This document shows, in pieces, positions 13,362 to 20,483 of a stretch of 22,563 nucleotides of DNA (position 1 is the first letter of the stretch; the number at the start of each line of letters is the position of its first letter). Origin of the DNA: CAKSQF01 sp051867915 (GTDB lineage Bacteria; Bacillota; Clostridia; Oscillospirales; CAG-272); NCBI GenBank assembly GCA_051867915.1, contig JBJDZJ010000025.1, forward strand, positions 1 to 22,563, read 5' to 3'. Under the pieces are notes generated by a model. The model was not told where the DNA came from, did not search any database, and saw nothing but the letters and a program-made list of their open reading frames with translations. A program made the translations under genes and the position numbers.

Positions 13362-14483
13362 TTATTGGGCAAAAATCGAAGAGTACTTGGGATTGGTTCT
13401 TATGGTATCCGCAAATTCCGTGGGCAGAGCTTTCAAATAAAGCTCAAAAATATCACGGTTCAGCAGAACCACGCCGATCTCGGTATCCTTTACTTTGCTG
13501 ACCAATGGCGCCGTAAACTGAAAATTTTTCCGTTCTTGCTTGAATTTTGTGAAATGGTCCCATGCAATCTCAAAATACTTCAAGGCAAGTTCAGAATCAT
13601 TCAGACAAATGGCTACCGCAGAACATCTCAGATACAGCATACACAAGTCGCTGTGGAACTTCCCGTAATTGCCGTCGTCTACGATGCTTTCATATAACCG
13701 TATAACGGCGAGCAGCTTGTCAAGACCCGCCTGTGAATGGGAAAGCGAAGCCTTTGACATAACGGAATTCTGAATCACATGGCTCAATTCGTGCATCAAA
13801 GACAGAATGGCTTCTCCTTGGTATCGGTCACCTTTTTCGCCATCTGCCGCACTTGCAAGAAGAACCTCTTTGCTGATCCTTACGGGCGATTGGGAAAGAG
13901 CCGTCCTTTCTGCGTTTTCGAAATCTCCCATCGTGTAATAAAGCGTAACAAGGGAGATCGTCGCTGAAATACGGTAGGCATTGTCAATTTCCTTTTTCAA
14001 CACTTCTTCATATAAAGAGATTGCTTCTTTCCGGTACTCATTTTGAACGTTATATGCGATGTCTTTCTGCGTATAGTCGCATCCTTCCGCAGTCCTTCCG
14101 CATATTCTCTGACATCCCATCGTTATCAGAGAATCCGCAAGACGGTACTGAAGCCGCCATTCAGACGGAAATTCCGAAAGTGCATTCCGAAGAAGTTCAA
14201 CGCAGGGCGTTATATCTTCGGATTTGCCGAGCATCTCATCTGCCTGATCCAGATAGGACTTCAGTTTTATCTCCCGATCATTGTCATATCCGAAAAGCTC
14301 GTCTATCGTGATATGGAAATAATTTGCGATCGCCGGAATCATTTCCATGTCAGGGTATCCGCCGTTGGCTTCCCATCGTGAAACCGCCTGATTGGTAACG
14401 CCGAGAGCAATGGCAAGGTCTTCCTGCTTTCTTCCGTCCCGTTTGCGTAACTCTTTGATTTTTTCGCCGAGTTTGATTTGCAT
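13362..14483 (-). CDS. XRE-family transcriptional regulator with helical-repeat C-terminal domain
   Basis: A 373-residue protein. Residues 6-60 form a Cro/cI-type helix-turn-helix (KIKELRKRDGRKQEDLAIAL, then GVTNQAVSRWEANGGYPD), followed by IANYFHITIDELFGYD, the usual link. The remaining about 300 residues are all-helical with TPR-like spacing (SYLDQADEMLGKSEDITP; LSEFPSEWRLQYRLADSLI; ATISLVTLYYTMGDFENAE; LALKYFEIAWDHFTKF), probably a peptide- or ligand-sensing domain as in RRNPP/Rgg-like regulators, though that subclass is not proven. ATG 14483 follows GGGAGG by 8 nt and starts directly before the HTH. A HELSH string in the C-terminal part is probably chance. Own promoter; target unknown. 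Confidence 0.9.
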   Translation of the reverse strand: MQIKLGEKIKELRKRDGRKQEDLAIALGVTNQAVSRWEANGGYPDMEMIPAIANYFHITIDELFGYDNDREIKLKSYLDQADEMLGKSEDITPCVELLRNALSEFPSEWRLQYRLADSLITMGCQRICGRTAEGCDYTQKDIAYNVQNEYRKEAISLYEEVLKKEIDNAYRISATISLVTLYYTMGDFENAERTALSQSPVRISKEVLLASAADGEKGDRYQGEAILSLMHELSHVIQNSVMSKASLSHSQAGLDKLLAVIRLYESIVDDGNYGKFHSDLCMLYLRCSAVAICLNDSELALKYFEIAWDHFTKFKQERKNFQFTAPLVSKVKDTEIGVVLLNRDIFELYLKALPTEFADTIRTNPKYSSIFAQ

Positions 14484-14522
14484 GTGGTTTTCCTCCCATA
14501 CTTTATTCACCGGTGTGATACC

Positions 14523-14551
14523 AGTATAACAGATCCTATTGAAAAAATCAA
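14523..14551 (-). promoter_or_regulatory. Sigma-A promoter of the XRE gene
   Basis: On the minus strand TTGATT (14551-14546), a 17-bp spacer and TATACT (14528-14523). A short inverted repeat (CAAC..GTTG) touches the -35 region and might be an autoregulatory site. Confidence 0.7.
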
Positions 14552-14636
14552 CAATCAATTCGTTGTTTGGAGGTCAAGGAAATGTTGACTTGACGGTTTT
14601 GGATCCTTTTCAATTCCTCACGACCGACCGCAATCG

Positions 14637-14700
14637 GAAGGATTCGAAAAAAATTCAATTCTTTTCAAAAATTCGAAAAAATTTTTCATAAATTTCGATT
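14637..14700. other. A-tract-rich stretch upstream of the glycine riboswitch promoter
   Basis: ATTCGAAAAAA occurs twice, 29 bp apart (14642 and 14671), with more A and T runs between. This looks like an UP-element or intrinsically bent DNA above the -35 box at 14707. No gene is seen between 14552 and 14706. Confidence 0.45.
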
Positions 14701-14706
14701 TTCATA

Positions 14707-14735
14707 TTGCAATTTGAAAAACTTTATGGTATAAT
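14707..14735 (+). promoter_or_regulatory. Sigma-A promoter of the riboswitch-symporter unit
   Basis: TTGCAA at 14707-14712, a 17-bp spacer and TATAAT at 14730-14735. The start near 14742 leaves about 45 nt before the first aptamer. Confidence 0.8.
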
Positions 14736-14787
14736 AGCGCAAACAGCGAATCAACCCACTTTCACAATTGAATAGCATTCCGATGAC

Positions 14788-14971
14788 GCATACAGGAAAA
14801 TGCAAATCTGAATCCGTTCAGATTTCACAGCCGAAGGAGTAACGCTCTCAGGTGTCCGCAAGGATGAGGACTGTATGCCGATGGAGCTTTGGAGACGCCC
14901 ATTTATGGATGGGGGCCGAAGGTGCAAGCGTACAAACGCGTAAACTCTCAGGCAAAAGGACAAAGATCATC
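14788..14971 (+). ncRNA. Tandem glycine riboswitch
   Basis: Two glycine aptamers in a row. Aptamer 1 (14788-14878) is closed by GCATACAG pairing with CTGTATGC and holds GCCGAAGGAGTAAC and CTCTCAGG. Aptamer 2 (14880-14971) is closed by GATG..CTTTG pairing with CAAAG..CATC and holds GGCCGAAGGTGCAAGC and AAACTCTCAGGCAAAAGGAC, the most conserved part of the family. A small perfect hairpin (AATCTGAA/TTCAGATT) fills the variable stem of aptamer 1. The terminator at 14993-15030 is the likely expression platform. The gene controlled, an AGCS symporter, is a known glycine-riboswitch partner. Confidence 0.95.
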
Positions 14972-14992
14972 TGTTTTGACAGACTGTGTTTT

Positions 14993-15030
14993 TTTGGCGA
15001 ACCGTTTTGCGCGATTCGCCAAATTTTTTT
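14993..15030 (+). terminator. Riboswitch expression-platform terminator
   Basis: A perfect 9-bp stem (TTTGGCGAA at 14993-15001, TTCGCCAAA at 15015-15023) followed by seven T, placed between the second aptamer and the symporter's ribosome site. Regulation by premature termination is the simplest reading; the competing antiterminator was not worked out. Confidence 0.88.
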
Positions 15031-15042
15031 ACGGAGGAAAAC

Positions 15043-16545
15043 ATGGAAAAGTTTCTCGACACGATCGCGTCGATCAACGATGCGATCAACAATGCTGTCT
15101 GGGGTCTGCCCGGACTCATTCTTCTGATCGGTACCGGCATCCTGCTGACCGTCGGAACCAAGGTATTTCAGATCAGTCACCTCAGACACTGGTGGAAGAA
15201 CACCATTGCCAGCATCTTCAAAAAGGGCAGCAGTTCCAGAACCAGCACCGATAAGAAAGCCATTTCCCAGTTTCAGGCGCTTTGCGCAGCCCTTGCCGCC
15301 ACCATCGGTACCGGCAACATCGCCGGCGTCGCTGCCGCCATCGTAACGGGCGGTCCCGGTGCGGTATTCTGGATGTGGTTTGCCGCCTTCTTCGGTATGA
15401 TGACCAACTTTTCGGAAAATGTACTGGGCATCTACTTCCGCCGCAAGAACAAGGACGGCGAATGGTCGGGCGGTCCCATGTACTACCTGAAGGACGGACT
15501 GGGCAAAAAGAAGGGTTTTAAGCATATTGCCTCCATTCTGGCAATTCTCTTTGCATGCTTTGCCGTTCTCGCCTCCTTCGGTATCGGCAACATGGCACAG
15601 ATCAACAAGATTGTTCTGAATATGGACGCTGCATTCTTCTCAAATGTGTCCCTCGGTACCATACCCGGCACCAAGATTGATATGATTCACCTGCTGATCG
15701 GTGCCGCTCTGATGATTGTCGCCGCCCTCATCATCATCGGCGGACTGCGCAGAATTGCGAAATTTGCCGAAATCGTGGTTCCGTTTATGGCGGTTGCCTA
15801 TGTCATTGGCGCACTCATCATTTTCATGATGAACATCAGCCAGGTCGGCGCCATGTTCACCGCCATCTTTAAGTTCGCCTTCAAGCCTACTGCCGTGCTG
15901 GGCGGCGGCATCGGCGTGCTGATTCAGAAAACCATGACTCAGGGCTTCAAGAGAGGCGTATTCTCCAATGAGGCAGGTCTGGGTTCTTCGGTTATGGTTC
16001 ACTCTTCCTCCAGCGTAAAGGAGCCTGTCAAGCAGGGTATGTGGGGCATTTTCGAGGTATTTCTGGACACCTTTGTGGTCTGCACCATGACAGCCATCGT
16101 TGTTCTCTCTACCGGATTCATTGATCTGACTACCGGAGCGCCCGTGGAGGGTGCCAACGGCGACACGCTGGTTTCCCAGGCATTCGGTCAGCAGTTCGGT
16201 GCGGCAGGTACATGGTTTATCGCCATTGCCATGCTCTTCTTCGCCTTTACCACCGTGCTCGGCTGGTCCCAGTACGGCACAAAGGCGGTTGAATACCTGT
16301 TCGGTCACAAAGGTACGAAGGTCTACCGGGTGATCTTCGTAGTAATGATCATTTCCGGTGCGGTAATGGAAGGCGGTCTTGCATGGGATCTGTCCGATAC
16401 CTTCAACGGACTGATGATGATCCCCAACCTGATCGGCGTTCTGGCGCTCTTCCCGCTGGTATTGAAGATTACCAAAAACTACATCAACCGTGAGATCAAG
16501 CATCAGGACGAAAAGCCCATGATTTCCTATCAGGAGAATGAATAA
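15043..16545 (+). CDS. AGCS-family sodium:alanine/glycine symporter
   Basis: A 500-residue inner-membrane transporter of the alanine or glycine:cation symporter family, importing small neutral amino acids with Na+ or H+. Family marks are SQFQALCAALAATIGTGNIAGVAAA (in parts), GGPGAVFWMWFAAFFGM, WSGGPMYYLKDG, GFKRGVFSNEAGLGS and FAFTTVLGWSQYGTKA. About ten or eleven membrane segments are spread along the chain. ATG 15043 follows ACGGAGGAAAAC. The upstream tandem glycine riboswitch points to glycine as a substrate: uptake as carbon/nitrogen source, or handling of excess glycine. A hairpin follows the stop at 16582. No gcv genes are in view. Confidence 0.96.
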   Translation: MEKFLDTIASINDAINNAVWGLPGLILLIGTGILLTVGTKVFQISHLRHWWKNTIASIFKKGSSSRTSTDKKAISQFQALCAALAATIGTGNIAGVAAAIVTGGPGAVFWMWFAAFFGMMTNFSENVLGIYFRRKNKDGEWSGGPMYYLKDGLGKKKGFKHIASILAILFACFAVLASFGIGNMAQINKIVLNMDAAFFSNVSLGTIPGTKIDMIHLLIGAALMIVAALIIIGGLRRIAKFAEIVVPFMAVAYVIGALIIFMMNISQVGAMFTAIFKFAFKPTAVLGGGIGVLIQKTMTQGFKRGVFSNEAGLGSSVMVHSSSSVKEPVKQGMWGIFEVFLDTFVVCTMTAIVVLSTGFIDLTTGAPVEGANGDTLVSQAFGQQFGAAGTWFIAIAMLFFAFTTVLGWSQYGTKAVEYLFGHKGTKVYRVIFVVMIISGAVMEGGLAWDLSDTFNGLMMIPNLIGVLALFPLVLKITKNYINREIKHQDEKPMISYQENE

Positions 16546-16581
16546 GGTTTACATGAAGGAGCAATAAAAATCTGCATGAAA

Positions 16582-16620
16582 AGAACGCCGAGGGGTCAAA
16601 GCCCCTCGGCGTTCTATGAT
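16582..16620 (+). terminator. Terminator-like hairpin after the symporter
   Basis: A perfect 14-bp GC-rich stem (AGAACGCCGAGGGG at 16582-16595 with its complement at 16602-16615). The plus-strand tail is not T-rich, while the minus side has TTTT, so termination strength is uncertain, but no other terminator is seen. Confidence 0.7.
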
Positions 16621-16732
16621 CTTGTTGAGTTATTGCTTCGTACATTTTTTATAACTCGTAAGTGCTTTTCACTAATATGAATGGGCTATCTGCCGAAATT
16701 GAAATACAACTCCGAAAAATCAAAAAAATCTA

Positions 16733-16761
16733 TTGACAAAAGGATTGCGAGCGGATATAAT
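16733..16761 (+). promoter_or_regulatory. Sigma-A promoter of the ABC transporter operon
   Basis: TTGACA at 16733-16738, a 17-bp spacer and TATAAT at 16756-16761: a full consensus promoter, strong unless repressed. Confidence 0.92.
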
Positions 16762-16764
16762 ATA

Positions 16765-16782
16765 AGTTAGTTATAACTAACT
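16765..16782. promoter_or_regulatory. 18-bp perfect palindrome over the transcription start: likely repressor operator
   Basis: AGTTAGTTATAACTAACT is a perfect palindrome starting four bases after the -10 box, covering the expected start point. A partial further half (TATAAC) follows. Placement and symmetry fit a dimeric repressor such as a TetR-, MarR- or GntR-type protein. No such regulator gene is near it, so it would be encoded elsewhere. Confidence 0.75.
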
Positions 16783-16814
16783 ATAACACGGGAGTTTTAC
16801 AGGAGGTAAAATAT

Positions 16815-17516
16815 ATGCCCATTGTTGAATTTCAAAATGTCAGCCGGATCTATACCAGCGGCGACCATGAACTGAAAGCATTAGATGGGGTGAATTTTTC
16901 GCTTGATGAGGGCAAGTTCGTTGTGATTCTCGGTCCTTCCGGCGCCGGAAAAAGCACCTTGCTAAATTTGCTCGGTGGGCTTGACAGTCCGACAAGCGGT
17001 AAAATCTTTGTGCTGGGAAAGGACATTTCGACTCTTTCCAATAACGAGCTTGCGGAATACAGAGCAGCTACAGTCGGATTTGTATTTCAGTTCTATAACC
17101 TTGTTCCTACGCTCACCGTGAAGGAAAATGTTGCTCTTGTCAGGGGAATCGCGCCGAATGCGTTGTCTCCCGAAAAAATGTTGGAGGAGGTTGGACTTTC
17201 CGATCACCTGAACCATTTTCCTTCTGAGCTTTCCGGCGGCGAACAGCAGCGTGTTTCCATTGCCCGCGCGCTTGCGAAGAACCCGAAGATTCTCCTGTGC
17301 GACGAGCCAACCGGCGCTCTCGACTCTGAAACCGGCGTACTTGTGCTGAAGCTTCTTTTGTCCATGGCAAGAAGCTATGGAAAAACCATTGTAATTGTGA
17401 CTCATAATCAAAGCATTGCAAAGATGGCAGATCTCGTGATTCGGGTGAAAAACGGAAAAATACAGTCTATGGAGGATCAGCCGAACCCTTTGAGCGCCGA
17501 TGAAGTGGAGTGGTGA
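16815..17516 (+). CDS. ABC transporter ATP-binding protein (MacB/LolD-like)
   Basis: A 233-residue ATPase of the type paired with FtsX-like permeases (lipoprotein, peptide or antimicrobial handling). Walker A GPSGAGKST at 40-48, Q-loop FQFYNLVPT at 91-99, signature LSGGEQQRVS at 139-148, Walker B ILLCDEPTGALD at 159-170 with Glu164, and switch His197 in IVTHNQ. The GALDSETG and FYNLVPTLTVKEN wording is characteristic of the LolD/MacB/BceA group. AGGAGG at 16801 is 8 nt before the ATG. One nucleotide separates its stop from the permease start, so the two are translationally linked. Controlled by the promoter and palindrome just upstream. Confidence 0.96.
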   Translation: MPIVEFQNVSRIYTSGDHELKALDGVNFSLDEGKFVVILGPSGAGKSTLLNLLGGLDSPTSGKIFVLGKDISTLSNNELAEYRAATVGFVFQFYNLVPTLTVKENVALVRGIAPNALSPEKMLEEVGLSDHLNHFPSELSGGEQQRVSIARALAKNPKILLCDEPTGALDSETGVLVLKLLLSMARSYGKTIVIVTHNQSIAKMADLVIRVKNGKIQSMEDQPNPLSADEVEW

Positions 17517-17517
17517 T

Positions 17518-19797
17518 ATGTTGTTTCGTAAATTATGGAGAACCATGGGATTGTATAAGGCGCAGTTTATTTCCATGATGATCATGATCTCCCTGGGTAT
17601 CGGGATTTTTATCGGCTTCAATATGGAATGGGTCAGCGTTGAAAAGAATACCGATTCGTTTTTGGAGGCGACAAGCTTCGCGGACTATCGGATGATCTCC
17701 GAAGGGGGATTTTCCGAAGAAGACGCCAAAATAATATCCGAACTTGACGGCGTTGACAGAGCTGCCCGTTATCTTTCGGTTCAGGCAGATGTGAAGGAGA
17801 AAAGCGGGGATACGCTGGCTCTTACAGTAACGGAAAACGCCGATGTTTCCGGTTTTCTGATTATGAGCGGCGAAGCATATGATGAAAAAAGCGCCGACGG
17901 AATTTGGCTTTCCGACAGATATGCTGCTGTAAACGGACTAACTCTCGGTGACTCTCTTACCTTAGTATATAAGAATATTGAGTTCAAAGGTATTGTCAAA
18001 GGGATTATAAAATCGGGAGAACATATGGTGTGCGTCCGTGACGAAACGCAGCTTATGCCCGACTTTGAAACTCACGGTTTTGCCTATATTTCTCCCGTTA
18101 TGTACAAAGAAACGGCGGGATTGGAATTCAACCCGCAGATCAATGTTCTGTCCGACCTTGATAAAAAGGAATTTACGGACAAGGTCGATAAGGCTTTTAA
18201 TACAACGATGATGATCCTCACAAGGGATGAGAATATCTCCTATGCAGGACCGCAGGGTGAAATTGAGGAAGGGAAGACAATGGGAACCGTTCTCCCGGTT
18301 CTGTTTCTTCTGATTGCGGTTCTTACTATGGTTACTACAATGCATCGTTTGACTGCAAAGGAAAAAACGCAGATCGGCACACTGAAAGCACTTGGCTTCA
18401 AAGATAAACGGATTCTGTGCCACTATACCTCCTATGCTTTTATGATCGGGCTTATGGGAATGCTGATCGGCATTGCTCTCGGGTATCTTATCGGATGGCT
18501 GATTCTGAATCCTGACGGTATGATGGCCACTTACATTGACATACCGCAGTGGAAGATGTATCTGCCATGGTTTTGCATTGTGACTATGGCGGCGATTCTC
18601 ATACTCTTGACATTGATAGGTTTTCTGTCTGTGCGGCAGATGCTGAAAGGTACTGCGGCGGATGCACTCCGCCCGTATGCGCCGAAAAAAATGAAAAAGT
18701 TTTTACTGGAAAAAACGGCGCTATGGGAAAAGCTCGGTTTTGGAACAAGATGGAATCTGCGTGACAGTATGAGGCATAAATCCAGAACCCTGATGAGTCT
18801 GATCGGTGTTGTGGGGTGCGCGGTTATTATTGTGGCGGCGCTTGGAATGGGCGATACTATGGATGCATTTCTGGATATGTATTATGATGATGCAATCCGT
18901 TACAGCTCCCGCATTAATCTGTCTGAGCAAACTACGAAAGAACAAACCGATGAGTTGATTGAAAAATACAACGGCGATTACAGTGCGTCGGTCGCTGTGC
19001 AGATAGAGGAAAAAGCAGTGTCTCTTGATGTGTATCATACGCCGGGTGATTTGGTTCGTTTCCCTGATGAAAACAACCGTTTTGTGGAGATCAAAGACGA
19101 CGGTGTGTATCTGTGTATGCGTTTGGCAGAAGAATTTGACCTTTCTGAAGGGGATACTTTCACCGTCAGTCCCTACGGTTCGGATGAAACCTACACTTTG
19201 AAGGTTGCGGGCATGATCCGTTCGGTATCTGAAAATATGGTGATCTCTCCGGAATATGCCGACACTCTCGGGCTTTTGTATACCGTGAATGCCATTTATA
19301 CGCAGACCGTAAAAGCCGATATTACACCTGACAGTTCGATCGCAGGCGTGCAGTCCAAGCAGTCTATTGTAGATTCCTTTGACAGTTTTCTGGAGCTTAT
19401 GAATCTGATGATCCTGATTCTGATTATTGCCGCTGTTGTGTTGGGCGTTGTAGTGCTGTACAACCTCGGCGTTATGAGTTATACTGAGCGTTATCGTGAG
19501 ATGGCAACATTGAAGGTGGTAGGCTTCAAAGATCAAAAAATTGGCGTCCTGTTGACAGGGCAGAATCTGTGGATTTCGCTGATCGGTGTGGTGATCGGTA
19601 TTCCGCTTGGGGCTACGGTTCTGGACTATTTGATTCATGCGCTTGCATCGGAATATGAAATGAAGACGGTTATTGATCTCTTCACTTATCTTGTGAGCAT
19701 TCTGCTGACTGTGGGAATGTCTTTGATTGTCAGTCTTATGGTGGCAGGGAAAAACAGGAAAATCAATATGGTGGAAGCGCTGAAAGGTGCGGAGTAA
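17518..19797 (+). CDS. ABC transporter permease, FtsX family
   Basis: A 759-residue membrane protein, long enough to hold two FtsX modules. The first membrane helix (about 15-35) precedes an outer domain of about 220 residues (MacB_PCD-like). Three helices follow (TVLPVLFLLIAVLTMVTT; IGLMGMLIGIALGYLIGWLI; MAAILILLTLIGFLSV). A second module starts near 405 (WNLRDSMRHKSRTLMSLIGVV), with its own outer domain and the closing helices (LMILILIIAAVVLGVVVLYN; ISLIGVVIGIPLGATVLDY; a last one before NMVEALKGAE). GTLKALGFKDKRI and ATLKVVGFKDQKI are the paired FtsX coupling motifs. ATG 17518 is preferred over 17500 (GGAG upstream, no overlap into the ATPase). Substrate unknown; self-protection or lipid/peptide export are possible. 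Confidence 0.93.
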   Translation: MLFRKLWRTMGLYKAQFISMMIMISLGIGIFIGFNMEWVSVEKNTDSFLEATSFADYRMISEGGFSEEDAKIISELDGVDRAARYLSVQADVKEKSGDTLALTVTENADVSGFLIMSGEAYDEKSADGIWLSDRYAAVNGLTLGDSLTLVYKNIEFKGIVKGIIKSGEHMVCVRDETQLMPDFETHGFAYISPVMYKETAGLEFNPQINVLSDLDKKEFTDKVDKAFNTTMMILTRDENISYAGPQGEIEEGKTMGTVLPVLFLLIAVLTMVTTMHRLTAKEKTQIGTLKALGFKDKRILCHYTSYAFMIGLMGMLIGIALGYLIGWLILNPDGMMATYIDIPQWKMYLPWFCIVTMAAILILLTLIGFLSVRQMLKGTAADALRPYAPKKMKKFLLEKTALWEKLGFGTRWNLRDSMRHKSRTLMSLIGVVGCAVIIVAALGMGDTMDAFLDMYYDDAIRYSSRINLSEQTTKEQTDELIEKYNGDYSASVAVQIEEKAVSLDVYHTPGDLVRFPDENNRFVEIKDDGVYLCMRLAEEFDLSEGDTFTVSPYGSDETYTLKVAGMIRSVSENMVISPEYADTLGLLYTVNAIYTQTVKADITPDSSIAGVQSKQSIVDSFDSFLELMNLMILILIIAAVVLGVVVLYNLGVMSYTERYREMATLKVVGFKDQKIGVLLTGQNLWISLIGVVIGIPLGATVLDYLIHALASEYEMKTVIDLFTYLVSILLTVGMSLIVSLMVAGKNRKINMVEALKGAE

Positions 19798-19817
19798 CAA
19801 TTGAAAGGAGAATCTGA

Positions 19818-20105
19818 ATGAGTGTTGTAATTGTCGGTGGAAACGAATGTATGATCCGTCAATATAAAAATCTGTGCAGCGAGTATAAATGTAAAGCAAA
19901 GGTATATCCGAAAATGTCGGGTGGGCTAAAGGATATCGGAACGCCGGATCTGCTCGTATTGTTTACTGATACCGTTTCCCACAAGATGATACGCTGCGTA
20001 CTGAGTGAGACGAAGGGGCGGAAGGTGCGGATTGCCCGCTCTCATACAAGTTCTATGAGTGCTTTAAAGGGTATTTTGGAAGAACATATGACCGGTCAGG
20101 TATAA
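19818..20105 (+). CDS. DUF2325 family small protein
   Basis: A 95-residue protein. MSVVIVGGNECMIRQYKNLC is a short Rossmann-like start; CKAKVYPKMSGGLKDIGTPDLLVLFT and SHKMIRCVL continue it, and ARSHTSSMSALKGILEE is the family ending. These features match DUF2325 (PF10087), small conserved proteins of Firmicutes with no settled function. GAAAGGAG precedes the ATG and only 20 bp separate it from the permease, so it is probably part of the ABC operon. Cysteines (11, 20, 25, 62) and histidines could bind metal or a redox partner, but this is speculation. Confidence 0.92.
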   Translation: MSVVIVGGNECMIRQYKNLCSEYKCKAKVYPKMSGGLKDIGTPDLLVLFTDTVSHKMIRCVLSETKGRKVRIARSHTSSMSALKGILEEHMTGQV

Positions 20106-20135
20106 GTGGAAACATCCGGGTGCTTTCTTTCTTAT

Positions 20136-20180
20136 CGGTGGTTACCGCAAATGATTATTTGCGGCAACCACCGTTTCTGC
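20136..20180 (+). terminator. Terminator-like hairpin at the end of the ABC operon
   Basis: A 17-bp stem with one A-C mismatch (CGGTGGTTACCGCAAAT at 20136-20152 with 20157-20173) and GATT loop. The tail is only TTTCTG, so termination may be partial. Confidence 0.7.
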
Positions 20181-20279
20181 CTTGACCGTTTGGCGCGTTG
20201 TATGTTGTTTTTTTTGAAATAGGCGGTGTAGAATTTCGAAAAAAATAATGTGAAATTGACGATTTTTAATCATTTGTAC

Positions 20280-20308
20280 TTGACAAAATCTGTGCAACCT
20301 GCTATAAT
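20280..20308 (+). promoter_or_regulatory. Sigma-A promoter of the GH43 lipoprotein gene
   Basis: TTGACA at 20280-20285, a 17-bp spacer and TATAAT at 20303-20308. The start near 20315 gives a leader of about 170 nt. The stretch 20181-20279 before it is AT-rich and shows nothing else. Confidence 0.9.
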
Positions 20309-20327
20309 CAAAATATACTCATACCAA

Positions 20328-20440
20328 TACCTCCGGCAATGCTTGCCGTATGGGTATTTGATGCCAATGAATCAAACAATCATGAACAGATATACGGCTT
20401 TTTCGGTATTACAGGAGGTGCCACGAAAACAACACCTCCG
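20328..20440 (+). promoter_or_regulatory. Structured 5' leader of the GH43 gene
   Basis: Two hairpins are visible. One, at about 20328-20360, has outer arms AATACC/GGTATT and an inner GGCAA/TTGCC. The other pairs GGAGGTG (20414-20420) with CACCTCC (20433-20439) across a 12-nt loop; it buries an SD-like sequence that has no start codon after it. No known riboswitch class is recognised. A regulatory leader is plausible but unproven. Confidence 0.35.
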
Positions 20441-20483
20441 TATTTTGAACTTACAGAAATCCAAACATCCAAAAGGAGAGAAA

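Noticed and set aside
13780..13810. HELSH zinc-protease motif in the XRE regulator
   Set aside because: The region is a TPR-like helical repeat with amphipathic helices, where HExxH arises easily; no third ligand or ImmA/IrrE-like context is seen.
11187..14483. Genomic island integrated at tRNA-Arg
   Set aside because: The genes after the tRNA look accessory, but I found no second copy of the tRNA 3' end and no integrase in the window.
14986..15042. Earlier in-frame start for the AGCS symporter
   Set aside because: It would begin inside the terminator hairpin with no ribosome site; ATG 15043 has a strong one.
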